DNA of 64,000 nucleotides from an uncultured Lachnospiraceae bacterium (GCA_934364805.1 CAKRMH010000007.1:75085-139084), one strand, 5' to 3'. Shown: positions 49,470 through 58,200, counted from the stretch's first letter. Notes: generated from the letters alone by a model not told the origin. Numbers and translations: made by a program.

Positions 49470-51887
49470 ATGTCAGAAGTTTACAACCACAAAGTTGTGG
49501 AAAAGAAATGGCAGAAAGTCTGGGATGATGAGAAAGCATTCGCAGCAACCCAGGATTACACAAAGCCGAAATACTATGCATTGGTTGAATTCCCATATCC
49601 ATCCGGACAGGGACTTCATGTTGGTCATCCAAGACCATATACGGCACTTGATATTGTGGCACGTAAGAGAAGAATGCAGGGATACAATGTTCTTTATCCA
49701 ATGGGATGGGATGCATTCGGTCTTCCAACCGAGAACTATGCAATCAAGAATAAGATCCATCCAAAGATCGTTACCGAAAATAACGTAAAACATTTCAAAG
49801 AGCAGCTTCATTCTCTTGGTTATTCTTTTGACTGGGATCGTGAGATTAATACAACAGATCCGAATTATTACAAATGGACACAGTGGATCTTCTTAAAATT
49901 ATTCAAAGCAGGTCTTGCATATAAGAAAGAAATGCCGATCAACTGGTGTACTTCCTGTAAAGTAGGACTTGCCAATGAGGAAGTTGTAAATGGTGTATGC
50001 GAGCGATGCGGAGCACCTGTTGTCCGCAAGGTAAAAAGCGAGTGGATGCTTAAGATCACCGAATATGCCGATAAGCTGATCGAGGGCTTAAATGATGTAG
50101 ATTATATCGAAAGAGTCAAGGTTTCACAGAAGAACTGGATCGGACGATCTACCGGTGCAGAAGTAGATTTTGCGATTAAAGGGAAAGAAGAAAAACTTCG
50201 TATTTATACAACAAGATGTGATACCTTATTTGGTGTTACTTATATGGTTGTTTCTCCAGAACATCCATATCTTGATAAATACAAAGATGAGATCAAAAAC
50301 TGGTCTGAAATCGAGGCATATCGTGAAGCGGCTTCCAGAAAATCTGATTTTGAGCGTGCAGAGCTTGCAAAAGATAAGACTGGTGTTGCAATCGACGGAC
50401 TTACTGCAATCAATCCGGTAAACGGCAAAGAAATTCCAATCTGGGTTTCTGATTATGTACTTATGAGTTATGGTACAGGAGCAATTATGGCTGTTCCTGC
50501 ACATGATGAAAGAGACTGGGAATTCGCAAAGAAATTTAATCTTCCAATGCTTCAGGTTGTTGCAAAGAACGGGGAAGAAGTAGATATCAGTGAAGCAGCA
50601 TTTACTGATGTTGCAACCGGTGTTCTGATCAACTCCGATTTCCTGAACGGACTTGAAGTAAAGGATGCCAAGGAAAAGATGATCAAATTCCTGGAAGAAA
50701 AGGGCATTGGTACTGCAAAGACCAATTATAAACTGCGTGACTGGGTATTCTCGCGTCAGAGATATTGGGGTGAGCCAATCCCGATCGTTCACTGCGATAA
50801 GTGCGGATATGTTCCGATCGATGAGAAGGATCTGCCATTGCTTCTTCCGGAAGTTGAGAGCTATATGCCGACAGACAATGGTGAATCTCCACTGGCAGCA
50901 ATGACAGACTGGGTTAACACAACATGTCCATGCTGTGGCGGACCTGCGAAAAGAGAGACGGATACTATGCCACAGTGGGCAGGATCATCCTGGTATTTCT
51001 TAAGATATACAGATCCTCATAATGACAAAGCGCTTGCAAGTCCGGAGGCATTGAAATACTGGCTGCCTGTAGACTGGTATAATGGAGGTATGGAGCATAC
51101 AACACTGCATCTTCTTTATTCCAGATTCTGGCATAAATTCTTATATGATCAGGGTGTAGTTCCAACACCGGAACCATATCAGAAGAGAACTTCCCATGGA
51201 ATGATCCTCGGAGAAAATGGCGAGAAAATGTCAAAATCCAGAGGAAACGTTGTTAATCCGGATGACATTGTAAGGGAGTATGGAGCGGATACATTAAGAA
51301 CTTATGAAATGTTTATCGGAGCATTCGACCTGGCAGCTTCCTGGTCAGAAGATGGTGTAAAAGGCTGCCGCAGATTCCTCGAGCGTGTATGGAAACTTCA
51401 GGATATCATGACAGAGGAAGAAGGATATTCCAAAGATCTTGAAACAAAGATGCACCAGACAATTAAGAAGGTTTCCTACGATTTCGAGAATCTGAAATAC
51501 AATACAGCCATTGCAGCAATGATGTCCCTTTTGAATGACTTTTATAAAAAAGGTTCTATTACAAAAGGAGAATTTAAGACTCTCATCATTCTGTTAAATC
51601 CGGTTGCACCACACATCACAGAAGAACTGTGGCAGACGATTGGCTGTGATGGCAGAGTATATGAGCAGACATGGCCGGAATATGATGAAGCCAAAACGGT
51701 GGAAGCCAATGTTGAGATTGCTGTTCAGATCAACGGAAAGACAAAAGGTACACTCATGATCGGAAAAGATGATCCGAAGGATGATGTTATTGCAAAAGCA
51801 AAAGAAAGCATCGCAGATAAACTGACCGGTAATATTGTAAAAGAGATTTATGTACCTGGACGTATTGTAAACATTGTTATGAAATAA
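49470..51887 (+). CDS. leuS: Leucyl-tRNA synthetase
   Basis: Class I synthetase of 805 residues. HIGH-type motif GLHVGH near 49-54, CP1 editing domain (about 220-400), zinc-like CDKCGY and CPCCGG cysteines, and the KMSKS loop EKMSKSRGN near 588. The C-terminal anticodon-binding and C-terminal domains follow (ending VPGRIVNIVMK). AGGAGG precedes ATG 49470. Controlled by the upstream Leu T-box; ends at a perfect bidirectional terminator. Confidence 0.98.
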   Translation: MSEVYNHKVVEKKWQKVWDDEKAFAATQDYTKPKYYALVEFPYPSGQGLHVGHPRPYTALDIVARKRRMQGYNVLYPMGWDAFGLPTENYAIKNKIHPKIVTENNVKHFKEQLHSLGYSFDWDREINTTDPNYYKWTQWIFLKLFKAGLAYKKEMPINWCTSCKVGLANEEVVNGVCERCGAPVVRKVKSEWMLKITEYADKLIEGLNDVDYIERVKVSQKNWIGRSTGAEVDFAIKGKEEKLRIYTTRCDTLFGVTYMVVSPEHPYLDKYKDEIKNWSEIEAYREAASRKSDFERAELAKDKTGVAIDGLTAINPVNGKEIPIWVSDYVLMSYGTGAIMAVPAHDERDWEFAKKFNLPMLQVVAKNGEEVDISEAAFTDVATGVLINSDFLNGLEVKDAKEKMIKFLEEKGIGTAKTNYKLRDWVFSRQRYWGEPIPIVHCDKCGYVPIDEKDLPLLLPEVESYMPTDNGESPLAAMTDWVNTTCPCCGGPAKRETDTMPQWAGSSWYFLRYTDPHNDKALASPEALKYWLPVDWYNGGMEHTTLHLLYSRFWHKFLYDQGVVPTPEPYQKRTSHGMILGENGEKMSKSRGNVVNPDDIVREYGADTLRTYEMFIGAFDLAASWSEDGVKGCRRFLERVWKLQDIMTEEEGYSKDLETKMHQTIKKVSYDFENLKYNTAIAAMMSLLNDFYKKGSITKGEFKTLIILLNPVAPHITEELWQTIGCDGRVYEQTWPEYDEAKTVEANVEIAVQINGKTKGTLMIGKDDPKDDVIAKAKESIADKLTGNIVKEIYVPGRIVNIVMK

Positions 51888-51915
51888 AATTCATACGAAT
51901 ATTATTGAGCGTAAA

Positions 51916-51950
51916 AAGATACCTCATCGGGCTGCCCGATGAGGTATCTT
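51916..51950. terminator. Bidirectional terminator between leuS and the DUF6062-type gene
   Basis: A perfect 16-bp stem (51916-51931 with 51935-51950) and a 3-nt loop, with A-rich and T-rich flanks for both directions. It overlaps the stop codon of the minus-strand gene. Confidence 0.9.
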
Positions 51951-52722
51951 ATTTCTTATATTGATGCGGTGGAAGAGAAGGATCAGATCCTTTTAATTTC
52001 TGCATTCCCCGTTGAATGGCATCTTTTGAATCTTTCCAGTCGGCATTTTTGTTGCGATAGTCATATTTTTCGATAAACCAGGAGACATCTTCATAAAGAC
52101 GTTCCATATTTTTCTGCATCAAAGGAAGCACGGTGTCGTAAAACGCAGTAAGCTCTTCGCCAGAAAGATTCTGATCAGCAGCCTCGCATAAAAGACCGAA
52201 GTGTGTCAGACAAAATCCTTTTGTCTGGGAAAGCTTTGAGCGGAAACCGGCGTCTTTTTTATACATCTGAAAGAACGTGTTGAGGTAATCATCAAACGTT
52301 CTTTTGACCATATTGCAGATGAAGCAGGAGTGTTCTTTCTGATCGATCCACTGCTTGATGGAGTTGGATGACTGCTCTGATGAAGCATTCTTTCGGAAAA
52401 ATCCGCTTTTTTTGCCGGAAGCAGACGGTTTGAATCGAGAAAATTCTTTTGTCATTTCATCCAGAATGCGTTTGTAGTGTGTTTTTAAGATCCAGGCATT
52501 GCCAAGTGCATTTCCATAATCAAACATCTTCTTAAAATGTGCACGGCAGAATCCGGCTTTATCTGTCATCTCACGAATATCGGCTTCCATATAAGAGGCA
52601 CCATGTCCGAGCACAAAATCCATGGCGTGATTTTCGGTTTTTCTTTCCATATAACAGAAAGGACATTCACCGGCATGTTCCATTGCCTCAGAAATTGGAA
52701 TGGTATGAAGCTGTTCTTTCAT
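51949..52722 (-). CDS. DUF6062-type protein with duplicated CxxC and FCxxH motifs
   Basis: A 257-residue soluble protein matching, as far as I recognise it, the uncharacterised DUF6062 family of Clostridia. It is built of two similar halves: CPFC (Cys20, Cys23) followed by FCRAH (Cys59, His62), and CFIC (Cys133, Cys136) followed by FCLTH (Cys171, His174). The spacing suggests two equivalent metal (zinc) sites; that is inference. A basic linker rich in Lys and Ser (about 100-120) separates the halves. It starts directly after the stop codon of the LysR regulator, whose 3' end carries its ribosome site (GGAGG), so the two are co-transcribed. Function unknown. Confidence 0.75.
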   Translation of the reverse strand: MKEQLHTIPISEAMEHAGECPFCYMERKTENHAMDFVLGHGASYMEADIREMTDKAGFCRAHFKKMFDYGNALGNAWILKTHYKRILDEMTKEFSRFKPSASGKKSGFFRKNASSEQSSNSIKQWIDQKEHSCFICNMVKRTFDDYLNTFFQMYKKDAGFRSKLSQTKGFCLTHFGLLCEAADQNLSGEELTAFYDTVLPLMQKNMERLYEDVSWFIEKYDYRNKNADWKDSKDAIQRGMQKLKGSDPSLPPHQYKK

Positions 52723-53628
52723 TTATGATTCCTCCGGATGATAATTTTCATAAAAATCAATAAATGTCTGTAACGATTTGGATGGTTTCAGATTGCTTTT
52801 GTAGGCAAATCCCACTTCACGTTCATGGATTGGTATACCCAGTGGGATTTCAGTAAGAGTTCCATCTTCCAGTTCTTTTTTGACAAAGCTTTTAATTACG
52901 CAGGCAACTCCGACACCAATTTTTGCAAAATCGATGAGAAGATCCATGTTTGAGATGTCGATGGAATCAGCAACAGTGATCTGGTTTTCCTGTAAATAAT
53001 CATCAATATATTGTCTTGTCATGTTGTTCTTATCAAGAAGCATAAGCGTGGAGTTCTGCAAAATTTCATCCTCTTTGATTCCACGCTGACTTAAATGTGA
53101 AAGATAATCACCGGTAGCTACAAAGATATCTTTGATATTGTCCAGATAATAAAACTGGATAGTTTTCGGGTTGTCAGGTTTACCGATCAGACCAATATCA
53201 ATTTTATTGTCATCCAGAAGTTTTAAGGTTTCATTGGTTGACTGGCAATTGATGGAAATACTGATGTGAGGATTGCGTTTGATAAATTCCTTTAAATAGG
53301 GCAGCAGCATGTATTTACAAAGGGTTGTACTCACTCCGATACGCAGATGACCAACACCAAGTTCAATAGAGCGTTTTAATTTATCCTCGCCGAGCGTCAG
53401 GGTTTCAAAAGCGTCTCTGACATGTCCATAGAGCAGATTTCCCTCTTCTGTTAAAACGACGCCACGCGAACTGCGGGAAAAAAGTTTGCAGCCAAGACTT
53501 TCCTCAAGCTTTTGAATGGATTTACTGATTGCCGGCTGACTGATATACAGTTCTTTCGCAGCTTTTGAGATATTTCCTGCATTCGCAACGGTATAAAAAA
53601 TACGATAAGACGAAAGATTCTGATTCAT
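52723..53628 (-). CDS. LysR family transcriptional regulator (probably of leuCD)
   Basis: 301-residue LTTR: N-terminal winged HTH (1-62) with NISKAAKELYISQPAISKSIQKLEESLG, and a C-terminal substrate-binding domain (about 90-295) with GHLRIGVSTTLCKYMLLPYL. ATG 53628 has AGGAG 9 nt upstream; a longer frame to 53652 has no site. Divergent from leuCD with a textbook LTTR box between them, so it most likely senses a leucine pathway intermediate and activates leuC. The co-transcribed partner is the DUF6062-type gene. Confidence 0.92.
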   Translation of the reverse strand: MNQNLSSYRIFYTVANAGNISKAAKELYISQPAISKSIQKLEESLGCKLFSRSSRGVVLTEEGNLLYGHVRDAFETLTLGEDKLKRSIELGVGHLRIGVSTTLCKYMLLPYLKEFIKRNPHISISINCQSTNETLKLLDDNKIDIGLIGKPDNPKTIQFYYLDNIKDIFVATGDYLSHLSQRGIKEDEILQNSTLMLLDKNNMTRQYIDDYLQENQITVADSIDISNMDLLIDFAKIGVGVACVIKSFVKKELEDGTLTEIPLGIPIHEREVGFAYKSNLKPSKSLQTFIDFYENYHPEES

Positions 53629-53665
53629 GATTTGCTCCTTCTTTCTTTTCAATCTGTATTCAGTA

Positions 53666-53688
53666 TACCATGAAACTGAGTTATGGTA
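53666..53688. promoter_or_regulatory. LysR-type operator between the regulator and leuC
   Basis: TACCAT (53666-53671), 11 nt, ATGGTA (53683-53688): a perfect dyad with the T-N11-A core of LTTR recognition sites. Its centre lies about 65 bp upstream of the predicted leuC start site. Confidence 0.7.
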
Positions 53689-53720
53689 AATATATTTATT
53701 ATGTATTTTTATTATAGAAA

Positions 53721-53735
53721 AGCATATGCTAGAAT
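53721..53735 (+). promoter_or_regulatory. leuC promoter -10 region with palindrome
   Basis: Extended -10 TGC-TAGAAT (TAGAAT at 53730-53735) without a good -35, overlapping the perfect palindrome AGCATATGCT (53721-53730). A weak -35 is consistent with LTTR activation. Confidence 0.5.
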
Positions 53736-53748
53736 TTCATACAAGGAT

Positions 53749-53820
53749 AGCTGCATAAGCTTTCACTCACACATCAAAAGCATCGGCAGAGAATGCGGAT
53801 GCATAATTTTTTATGCAGCT
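53749..53820 (+). promoter_or_regulatory. leuC leader with alternative hairpins
   Basis: AGCTGCATAA (53749-53758) and TTATGCAGCT (53811-53820) are perfect complements; TGCATAA (53800-53806) also pairs with TTATGCA (53811-53817) across a TTTT loop. The two pairings share the right arm and exclude each other. No terminator T-run follows. Confidence 0.45.
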
Positions 53821-53855
53821 GGAATGATTAGTAATTTTATAGGAGGAATCACGTA

Positions 53856-55118
53856 ATGGGAATGACAATGACACAGAAGATCCTTGCAGCTCATGCAGGT
53901 CTGGAATCTGTTCAGGCCGGACAGTTAATAGAAGCAGAGCTCGATCTTGTCCTTGGAAATGATATTACATCACCGGTCGCAATACATGAAATCGACAAAA
54001 TGAAAGTGGATGGTGTATTTCACAAAGACAAAATTGCTTTGGTAATGGATCATTTTGTTCCAAACAAAGATATTAAATCCGCTCAGCACTGTAAATGTGT
54101 TCGCGAATTTGCCTGCAAGAATGAGATTAGTAACTTTTATGATGTAGGAGAAATGGGAATTGAACATGCACTATTACCGGAGAAAGGTCTTACTGTTGCT
54201 GGCGATGTAATTATCGGAGCTGATTCCCATACATGTACCTATGGTGCACTTGGTGCATTTTCTACTGGTGTTGGTAGTACGGATATGGCTGCGGGAATGG
54301 CAACCGGTAAAGCATGGTTTAAAGTTCCGTCTGCGTTAAAATTCGTCCTGACCGGAAAGCCAGCAAAATGGATCAGCGGTAAGGATATTATTCTTCACAT
54401 TATTGGAATGATCGGTGTTGACGGTGCACTTTATAAATCTATGGAATTTACAGGGGATGGAATCCAGTATCTGAGTATGGATGATCGTCTTACAATTGCG
54501 AATATGGCAATTGAGGCAGGCGGTAAGAATGGTATTTTCCCGGTAGATGACCTTACAAGAGCATATATGAAGGAGCATTCCAAGAGACCGTTTGTAGAGT
54601 ATGAAGCAGATGAAGATGCGAAATATGATGCAACATACACAATTGATCTTAGCACCTTAAAACCAACTGTATCATTTCCTCATCTTCCGGAAAATACAAG
54701 AACGATTGACGAAGTCGGTGATGTAGCCATCGATCAGGTTGTGATTGGTTCCTGCACCAACGGACGTATGGATGATCTCAGAATTGCAGCAAAGGTATTG
54801 GAAGGCAAAAAGGTTAAGAAAGGTCTTCGTGTAATCGTTATTCCGGCAACACAGAACATCTATCTTCAGGCAATGGAAGAAGGATTGCTTCGCACATTTA
54901 TTGAGGCAGGAGCAATTGTAAGTACTCCAACCTGTGGCCCATGTCTTGGCGGATATATGGGCGTTCTTGCAGAGGGAGAACGTTGTGTATCTACAACCAA
55001 CCGGAACTTTGTGGGACGTATGGGACATGTTGATTCTGAGGTATATCTTGCAAGCCCGGCAGTTGCTGCCGCCAGCGCAATTACAGGTAAGATCTCAGGA
55101 CCGGAAGAGGTAATGTAG
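53856..55118 (+). CDS. leuC: 3-isopropylmalate dehydratase large subunit
   Basis: Aconitase-family [4Fe-4S] enzyme subunit that isomerises 2- to 3-isopropylmalate. The 420-residue length fits the short bacterial/archaeal-type LeuC. Cluster cysteines are in VIGSCTNGR (about 298) and TCGPCLGG (CxxC, about 358-361); IGADSHTCTYGALG and GVGSTDMAAGMATGK are also seen. AGGAGG lies 10 nt ahead of the ATG. Pairs with leuD 15 nt downstream. No leuA or leuB in the window. Confidence 0.97.
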   Translation: MGMTMTQKILAAHAGLESVQAGQLIEAELDLVLGNDITSPVAIHEIDKMKVDGVFHKDKIALVMDHFVPNKDIKSAQHCKCVREFACKNEISNFYDVGEMGIEHALLPEKGLTVAGDVIIGADSHTCTYGALGAFSTGVGSTDMAAGMATGKAWFKVPSALKFVLTGKPAKWISGKDIILHIIGMIGVDGALYKSMEFTGDGIQYLSMDDRLTIANMAIEAGGKNGIFPVDDLTRAYMKEHSKRPFVEYEADEDAKYDATYTIDLSTLKPTVSFPHLPENTRTIDEVGDVAIDQVVIGSCTNGRMDDLRIAAKVLEGKKVKKGLRVIVIPATQNIYLQAMEEGLLRTFIEAGAIVSTPTCGPCLGGYMGVLAEGERCVSTTNRNFVGRMGHVDSEVYLASPAVAAASAITGKISGPEEVM

Positions 55119-55133
55119 ATTGGAGGAAGCAGA

Positions 55134-55622
55134 ATGAAAGCAGCATGTGGTCATGTTTTTAAATTTGGAGATAACATTGATACGGATGTTATTATTCCGG
55201 CAAGATATCTGAACTCATCAGATCCAAAGGAACTTGCCACTCATTGTATGGAAGATATTGATAAAGATTTCGTAAATAAGGTAAAACCTGGAGATATTAT
55301 CGTTGCAAATAAGAACTTCGGATGTGGTTCTTCCCGTGAACATGCACCGATTTCGATTAAAGCTGCAGGGGTCAGCTGTGTAATTGCTGAGACTTTTGCC
55401 CGTATTTTTTATCGGAACGCAATCAATATCGGATTGCCAATTATCGAATGCCCGGAAGCAGCGGTTGCAATCCAGGCAGGAGATGAGGTGAAGGTAGATT
55501 TTGATTCCGGTGTGATTACTGATGTGACAACCGGAAAGTCTTATCAGGGACAGGCATTTCCACCTTTCATGCAGAAAATAATTGATTGCGAGGGTCTGGT
55601 TAATTATATTAATCAGAAGTAG
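55134..55622 (+). CDS. leuD: 3-isopropylmalate dehydratase small subunit
   Basis: The swivelling subunit of the isomerase, 162 residues. The substrate loop NFGCGSSREHAP near 61-72 and the N-terminal GDNIDTDVIIPARYLN are intact. The length is that of the short LeuD that pairs with 420-residue LeuC proteins. Follows leuC with GGAGGAAG as ribosome site, and a bidirectional terminator follows. Confidence 0.97.
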   Translation: MKAACGHVFKFGDNIDTDVIIPARYLNSSDPKELATHCMEDIDKDFVNKVKPGDIIVANKNFGCGSSREHAPISIKAAGVSCVIAETFARIFYRNAINIGLPIIECPEAAVAIQAGDEVKVDFDSGVITDVTTGKSYQGQAFPPFMQKIIDCEGLVNYINQK

Positions 55623-55641
55623 TATACCCGGAACGAGGATA

Positions 55642-55673
55642 AAAAAGACTTCCGTTAATCCGGAAGTCTTTTT
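55642..55673. terminator. Bidirectional terminator between leuD and the AP2-domain gene
   Basis: AAAAAGACTTCCG (55642-55654) with CGGAAGTCTTTTT (55661-55673), 6-nt loop; A- and T-tracts serve both strands. The minus-strand stop codon (55655-55657) lies in the loop. Confidence 0.9.
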
Positions 55674-56455
55674 AAGTAATGATAGTAATTCGATGAAAGT
55701 CTGATACGGGTGTAAATATCTGCATATTCACTTGCAGAAAGGGATTCAATGTAATTCTCTGGATAGTTGCGGTTGATCCCATGTCTGCGGGCCAGATCCA
55801 CAGCCTTGTTGTAAGCGATGGCAGCTTTTTCTGCACTTGAGAAGTATCCAAGAGAGATGTTTCCATTGATATGGATTTTGGCTGCATAACGGGTCGTTCC
55901 ACTATGCTGTGTGCGGCAAACACCGTAATAAGGGTTAATTACCTCGATATTTGCATATCGGAAATCAAAGGGGTCGCCGTTTATAAAGGAATAGTCTCTT
56001 CCAGAAACGGCATGTGCTTTGATTCCGTAACGGCTGAGCAGGCTGATCTGCATGCCATAGTCATTGACGTAAAGATGCCCATGACGTCGGAGGATTTTAT
56101 GTTCTGTATAATAGAACAGATCATCAATATCAAATTTAAGTTCTTCGGTCGGGGAAAGGTAGTAGATAAAATATCCTTTTTTTAGATAGATTGGATTCCC
56201 GATGTATAATCGATGATCTCTGTAATTGGTTAAAGTTACTATTTTTTCAAAGGAGAGAAGCGAAGGGGTATGGATCAATTCCTCAAGAGAAACATCCGGA
56301 TTCTCCAGTATCTCACATGCAGTCTGGTATGCCTGACTGGCATCGGCTTCGGTTTCGTAGCTTCCAAGGCTGATGTGTTTTCCACGGCAGGTGATACTGG
56401 AACGGTAATATAAAGAATGATCTTTTCTATATGCTTCATAAACTCCTGGTAACAT
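55655..56455 (-). CDS. AP2-domain DNA-binding protein with degenerate HNH core
   Basis: A 266-residue protein with an N-terminal AP2-like domain (about 4-48: GVYEAYRKD...SLGSYETEADASQAY). A central part (about 120-175) ends in NGDPFDFRYANIEVIN, the second half of an HNH nuclease, where NGDPLDNRRxNL is usual. A second AP2-like domain follows (about 178-226: GVCRTQHSG...SLGYFSSAEKAAIAYNKA). The catalytic DHxNG-type histidines of phage HNH-AP2 enzymes are not present (SFING instead), so cleavage is doubtful and a DNA-binding role more likely. AGGAG is 6 nt before ATG 56455. Divergent from thrC. Function unproven. Confidence 0.78.
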   Translation of the reverse strand: MLPGVYEAYRKDHSLYYRSSITCRGKHISLGSYETEADASQAYQTACEILENPDVSLEELIHTPSLLSFEKIVTLTNYRDHRLYIGNPIYLKKGYFIYYLSPTEELKFDIDDLFYYTEHKILRRHGHLYVNDYGMQISLLSRYGIKAHAVSGRDYSFINGDPFDFRYANIEVINPYYGVCRTQHSGTTRYAAKIHINGNISLGYFSSAEKAAIAYNKAVDLARRHGINRNYPENYIESLSASEYADIYTRIRLSSNYYHYLKRLPD

Positions 56456-56488
56456 AAGGACTCCTTTTAACTGTAGTTCTTTATGACT

Positions 56489-56517
56489 ATTTTATCCTAT
56501 CTAAATGTTCCTTGCAA
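56489..56517 (-). promoter_or_regulatory. Promoter of the AP2-domain gene
   Basis: On the minus strand TTGCAA (56517-56512), 17-nt spacer, TAAAAT (56494-56489), about 34 nt before the ATG at 56455. Confidence 0.65.
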
Positions 56518-56555
56518 TTATAAAATATGATATATCAAAACAAGTGATGCGATTC

Positions 56556-56571
56556 ACGGACACTTGTCCGT
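56556..56571. promoter_or_regulatory. Palindrome upstream of the thrC promoter, candidate operator
   Basis: ACGGACA-CT-TGTCCGT (7-2-7 perfect inverted repeat) ends 6 bp before the thrC -35. No T-run follows and it lies outside the predicted transcript, so it looks like a protein binding site. Confidence 0.6.
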
Positions 56572-56577
56572 AATGGG

Positions 56578-56607
56578 TTGACATTTTTATAACTGTTCCA
56601 TTATAAT
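56578..56607 (+). promoter_or_regulatory. Promoter of thrC
   Basis: TTGACA (56578-56583), 18-nt spacer, TATAAT (56602-56607); GAGGTAAG then precedes ATG 56654. Confidence 0.85.
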
Positions 56608-56653
56608 GGACATTAATGTATGTTTATTAATTTAAGAAAAAGAGGTAAGAAAA

Positions 56654-58144
56654 ATGGGTTTAATGTATTCAAGTACTAGAAATGGTGACAAAAAATTCAC
56701 TGCTTCTCAGGCAATTTTAAAAGGACTTGCAGACGATGGCGGATTATTTGTTCCAGAAAGCATCCCTGCACTGGATGTTACGCTCGATGAGCTGGCAAAG
56801 ATGTCCTATCAGGAGACTGCATATGCTGTAATGAAGCAGTTCCTTACAGATTTTACAGAAGAAGAATTGAAAAACTGTATCAACAAAGCATATGACAGCA
56901 AATTTGACACAGAAGAGATTGCTCCTTTGGTGCAGGCAGACGGTGCATATTATCTGGAATTATTCCATGGCCCGACAATTGCTTTTAAAGATATGGCATT
57001 ATCCATTTTACCTCATCTGCTGATTACTTCAGCTAGAAAAAACAACGTAAAGAATGATATTGTTATTCTTACAGCTACTTCCGGAGATACTGGAAAAGCT
57101 GCACTTGCAGGATTTGCAGATGTAGAGGGAACAAAGATCATCGTATTTTATCCAAAGCATGGTGTCAGCCCGATCCAGGAAAAACAGATGGTTACACAGA
57201 AAGGTGCCAATACCTTTGTTGTAGGAATCAACGGTAACTTTGACCAGGCTCAGACCGGTGTAAAACAGATGTTTAACGACAAAGCCATGGCAGAAGAGAT
57301 GGACAAGGAAGGATATCAGTTCTCATCTGCAAACTCCATCAATATCGGTCGTCTTGTTCCTCAGATCGTATATTATGTTTATGCATACAGCAGATTATAT
57401 GCAAACGGTGCAATTGCAAAAGATGAGAAGATCAACGTAGTTGTTCCGACCGGTAACTTCGGAAATATTCTTGCTGCATTTTATGCAAAGAATATGGGAC
57501 TTCCAATCGGAAAACTGATCTGTGCTTCCAATGAGAACAAAGTATTATACGATTTCTTCTCAACCGGTACCTACGATAAGAACCGTGAATTTATGTTAAC
57601 AAGTTCTCCATCTATGGATATTCTGATTTCATCCAATCTGGAGAGATTGATTTATCGTATCGCAGGCAATGATGCGAAAAAGAATGCTGAATTTATGAAA
57701 GATCTTACCACTGCAGGAAAATATGAGATCACCGATGAGATGAGAGCACAGCTGGCTGATTTCTACGGCAATTATACAAGCGAGGAAGAAACAGCTTCTG
57801 TAATCAAAAAATTATTTGAAGATACCGGATACATCATTGATACCCATACCGCTGTTGCAGCCGGTGTATATGAGAAATATAAGAAAGATACCAAAGATGT
57901 TGATACGAAGACGGTAATCGCATCAACTGCAAGTCCATTCAAATTTACAAGAAGTGTTATGGATGCCATAGATCATAAATATGACAGCATGACCGATTTT
58001 GAACTTGTCGATGAATTAAGTAAACTTGGAAATGTAAAAGTTCCACAGGCAATCGAAGAAATCAGAAGTGCAGAAGTGCTTCATGACACCGTGTGCGATG
58101 TCGATGAGATGCCAGATGTTGTAAGACGTTTTTTAAAAAAATAA
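56654..58144 (+). CDS. thrC: Threonine synthase
   Basis: PLP enzyme converting O-phosphohomoserine to threonine. The 496 residues match the longer clade of the family. N-terminal MYSSTRNGDKKFTASQAILKGLADDGGLFVPE, the PLP lysine in PTIAFKDMAL near 113, and the phosphate-binding TATSGDTGKAAL and VPTGNFGNILAAF segments. It is a single-gene unit with its own sigma-A promoter and a strong bidirectional terminator. The rest of the threonine pathway is not in the window. Confidence 0.97.
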   Translation: MGLMYSSTRNGDKKFTASQAILKGLADDGGLFVPESIPALDVTLDELAKMSYQETAYAVMKQFLTDFTEEELKNCINKAYDSKFDTEEIAPLVQADGAYYLELFHGPTIAFKDMALSILPHLLITSARKNNVKNDIVILTATSGDTGKAALAGFADVEGTKIIVFYPKHGVSPIQEKQMVTQKGANTFVVGINGNFDQAQTGVKQMFNDKAMAEEMDKEGYQFSSANSINIGRLVPQIVYYVYAYSRLYANGAIAKDEKINVVVPTGNFGNILAAFYAKNMGLPIGKLICASNENKVLYDFFSTGTYDKNREFMLTSSPSMDILISSNLERLIYRIAGNDAKKNAEFMKDLTTAGKYEITDEMRAQLADFYGNYTSEEETASVIKKLFEDTGYIIDTHTAVAAGVYEKYKKDTKDVDTKTVIASTASPFKFTRSVMDAIDHKYDSMTDFELVDELSKLGNVKVPQAIEEIRSAEVLHDTVCDVDEMPDVVRRFLKK

Positions 58145-58150
58145 TTATGA

Positions 58151-58190
58151 AAAAACTTCCATTCAGAATCAATGCTGAATGGAAGTTTTT
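58151..58190. terminator. Bidirectional terminator between thrC and the CheX-like gene
   Basis: A 16-bp stem AAAAACTTCCATTCAG (58151-58166)/CTGAATGGAAGTTTTT (58175-58190) with 8-nt loop. Confidence 0.92.
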
Positions 58191-58200
58191 TATTGGAATA

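Noticed and set aside
53824..53856. Ten-codon frame with several Ile codons ending at the leuC start (leader peptide?)
   Set aside because: Its codons are mostly the leuC ribosome site itself and it has no good site of its own; probably chance.
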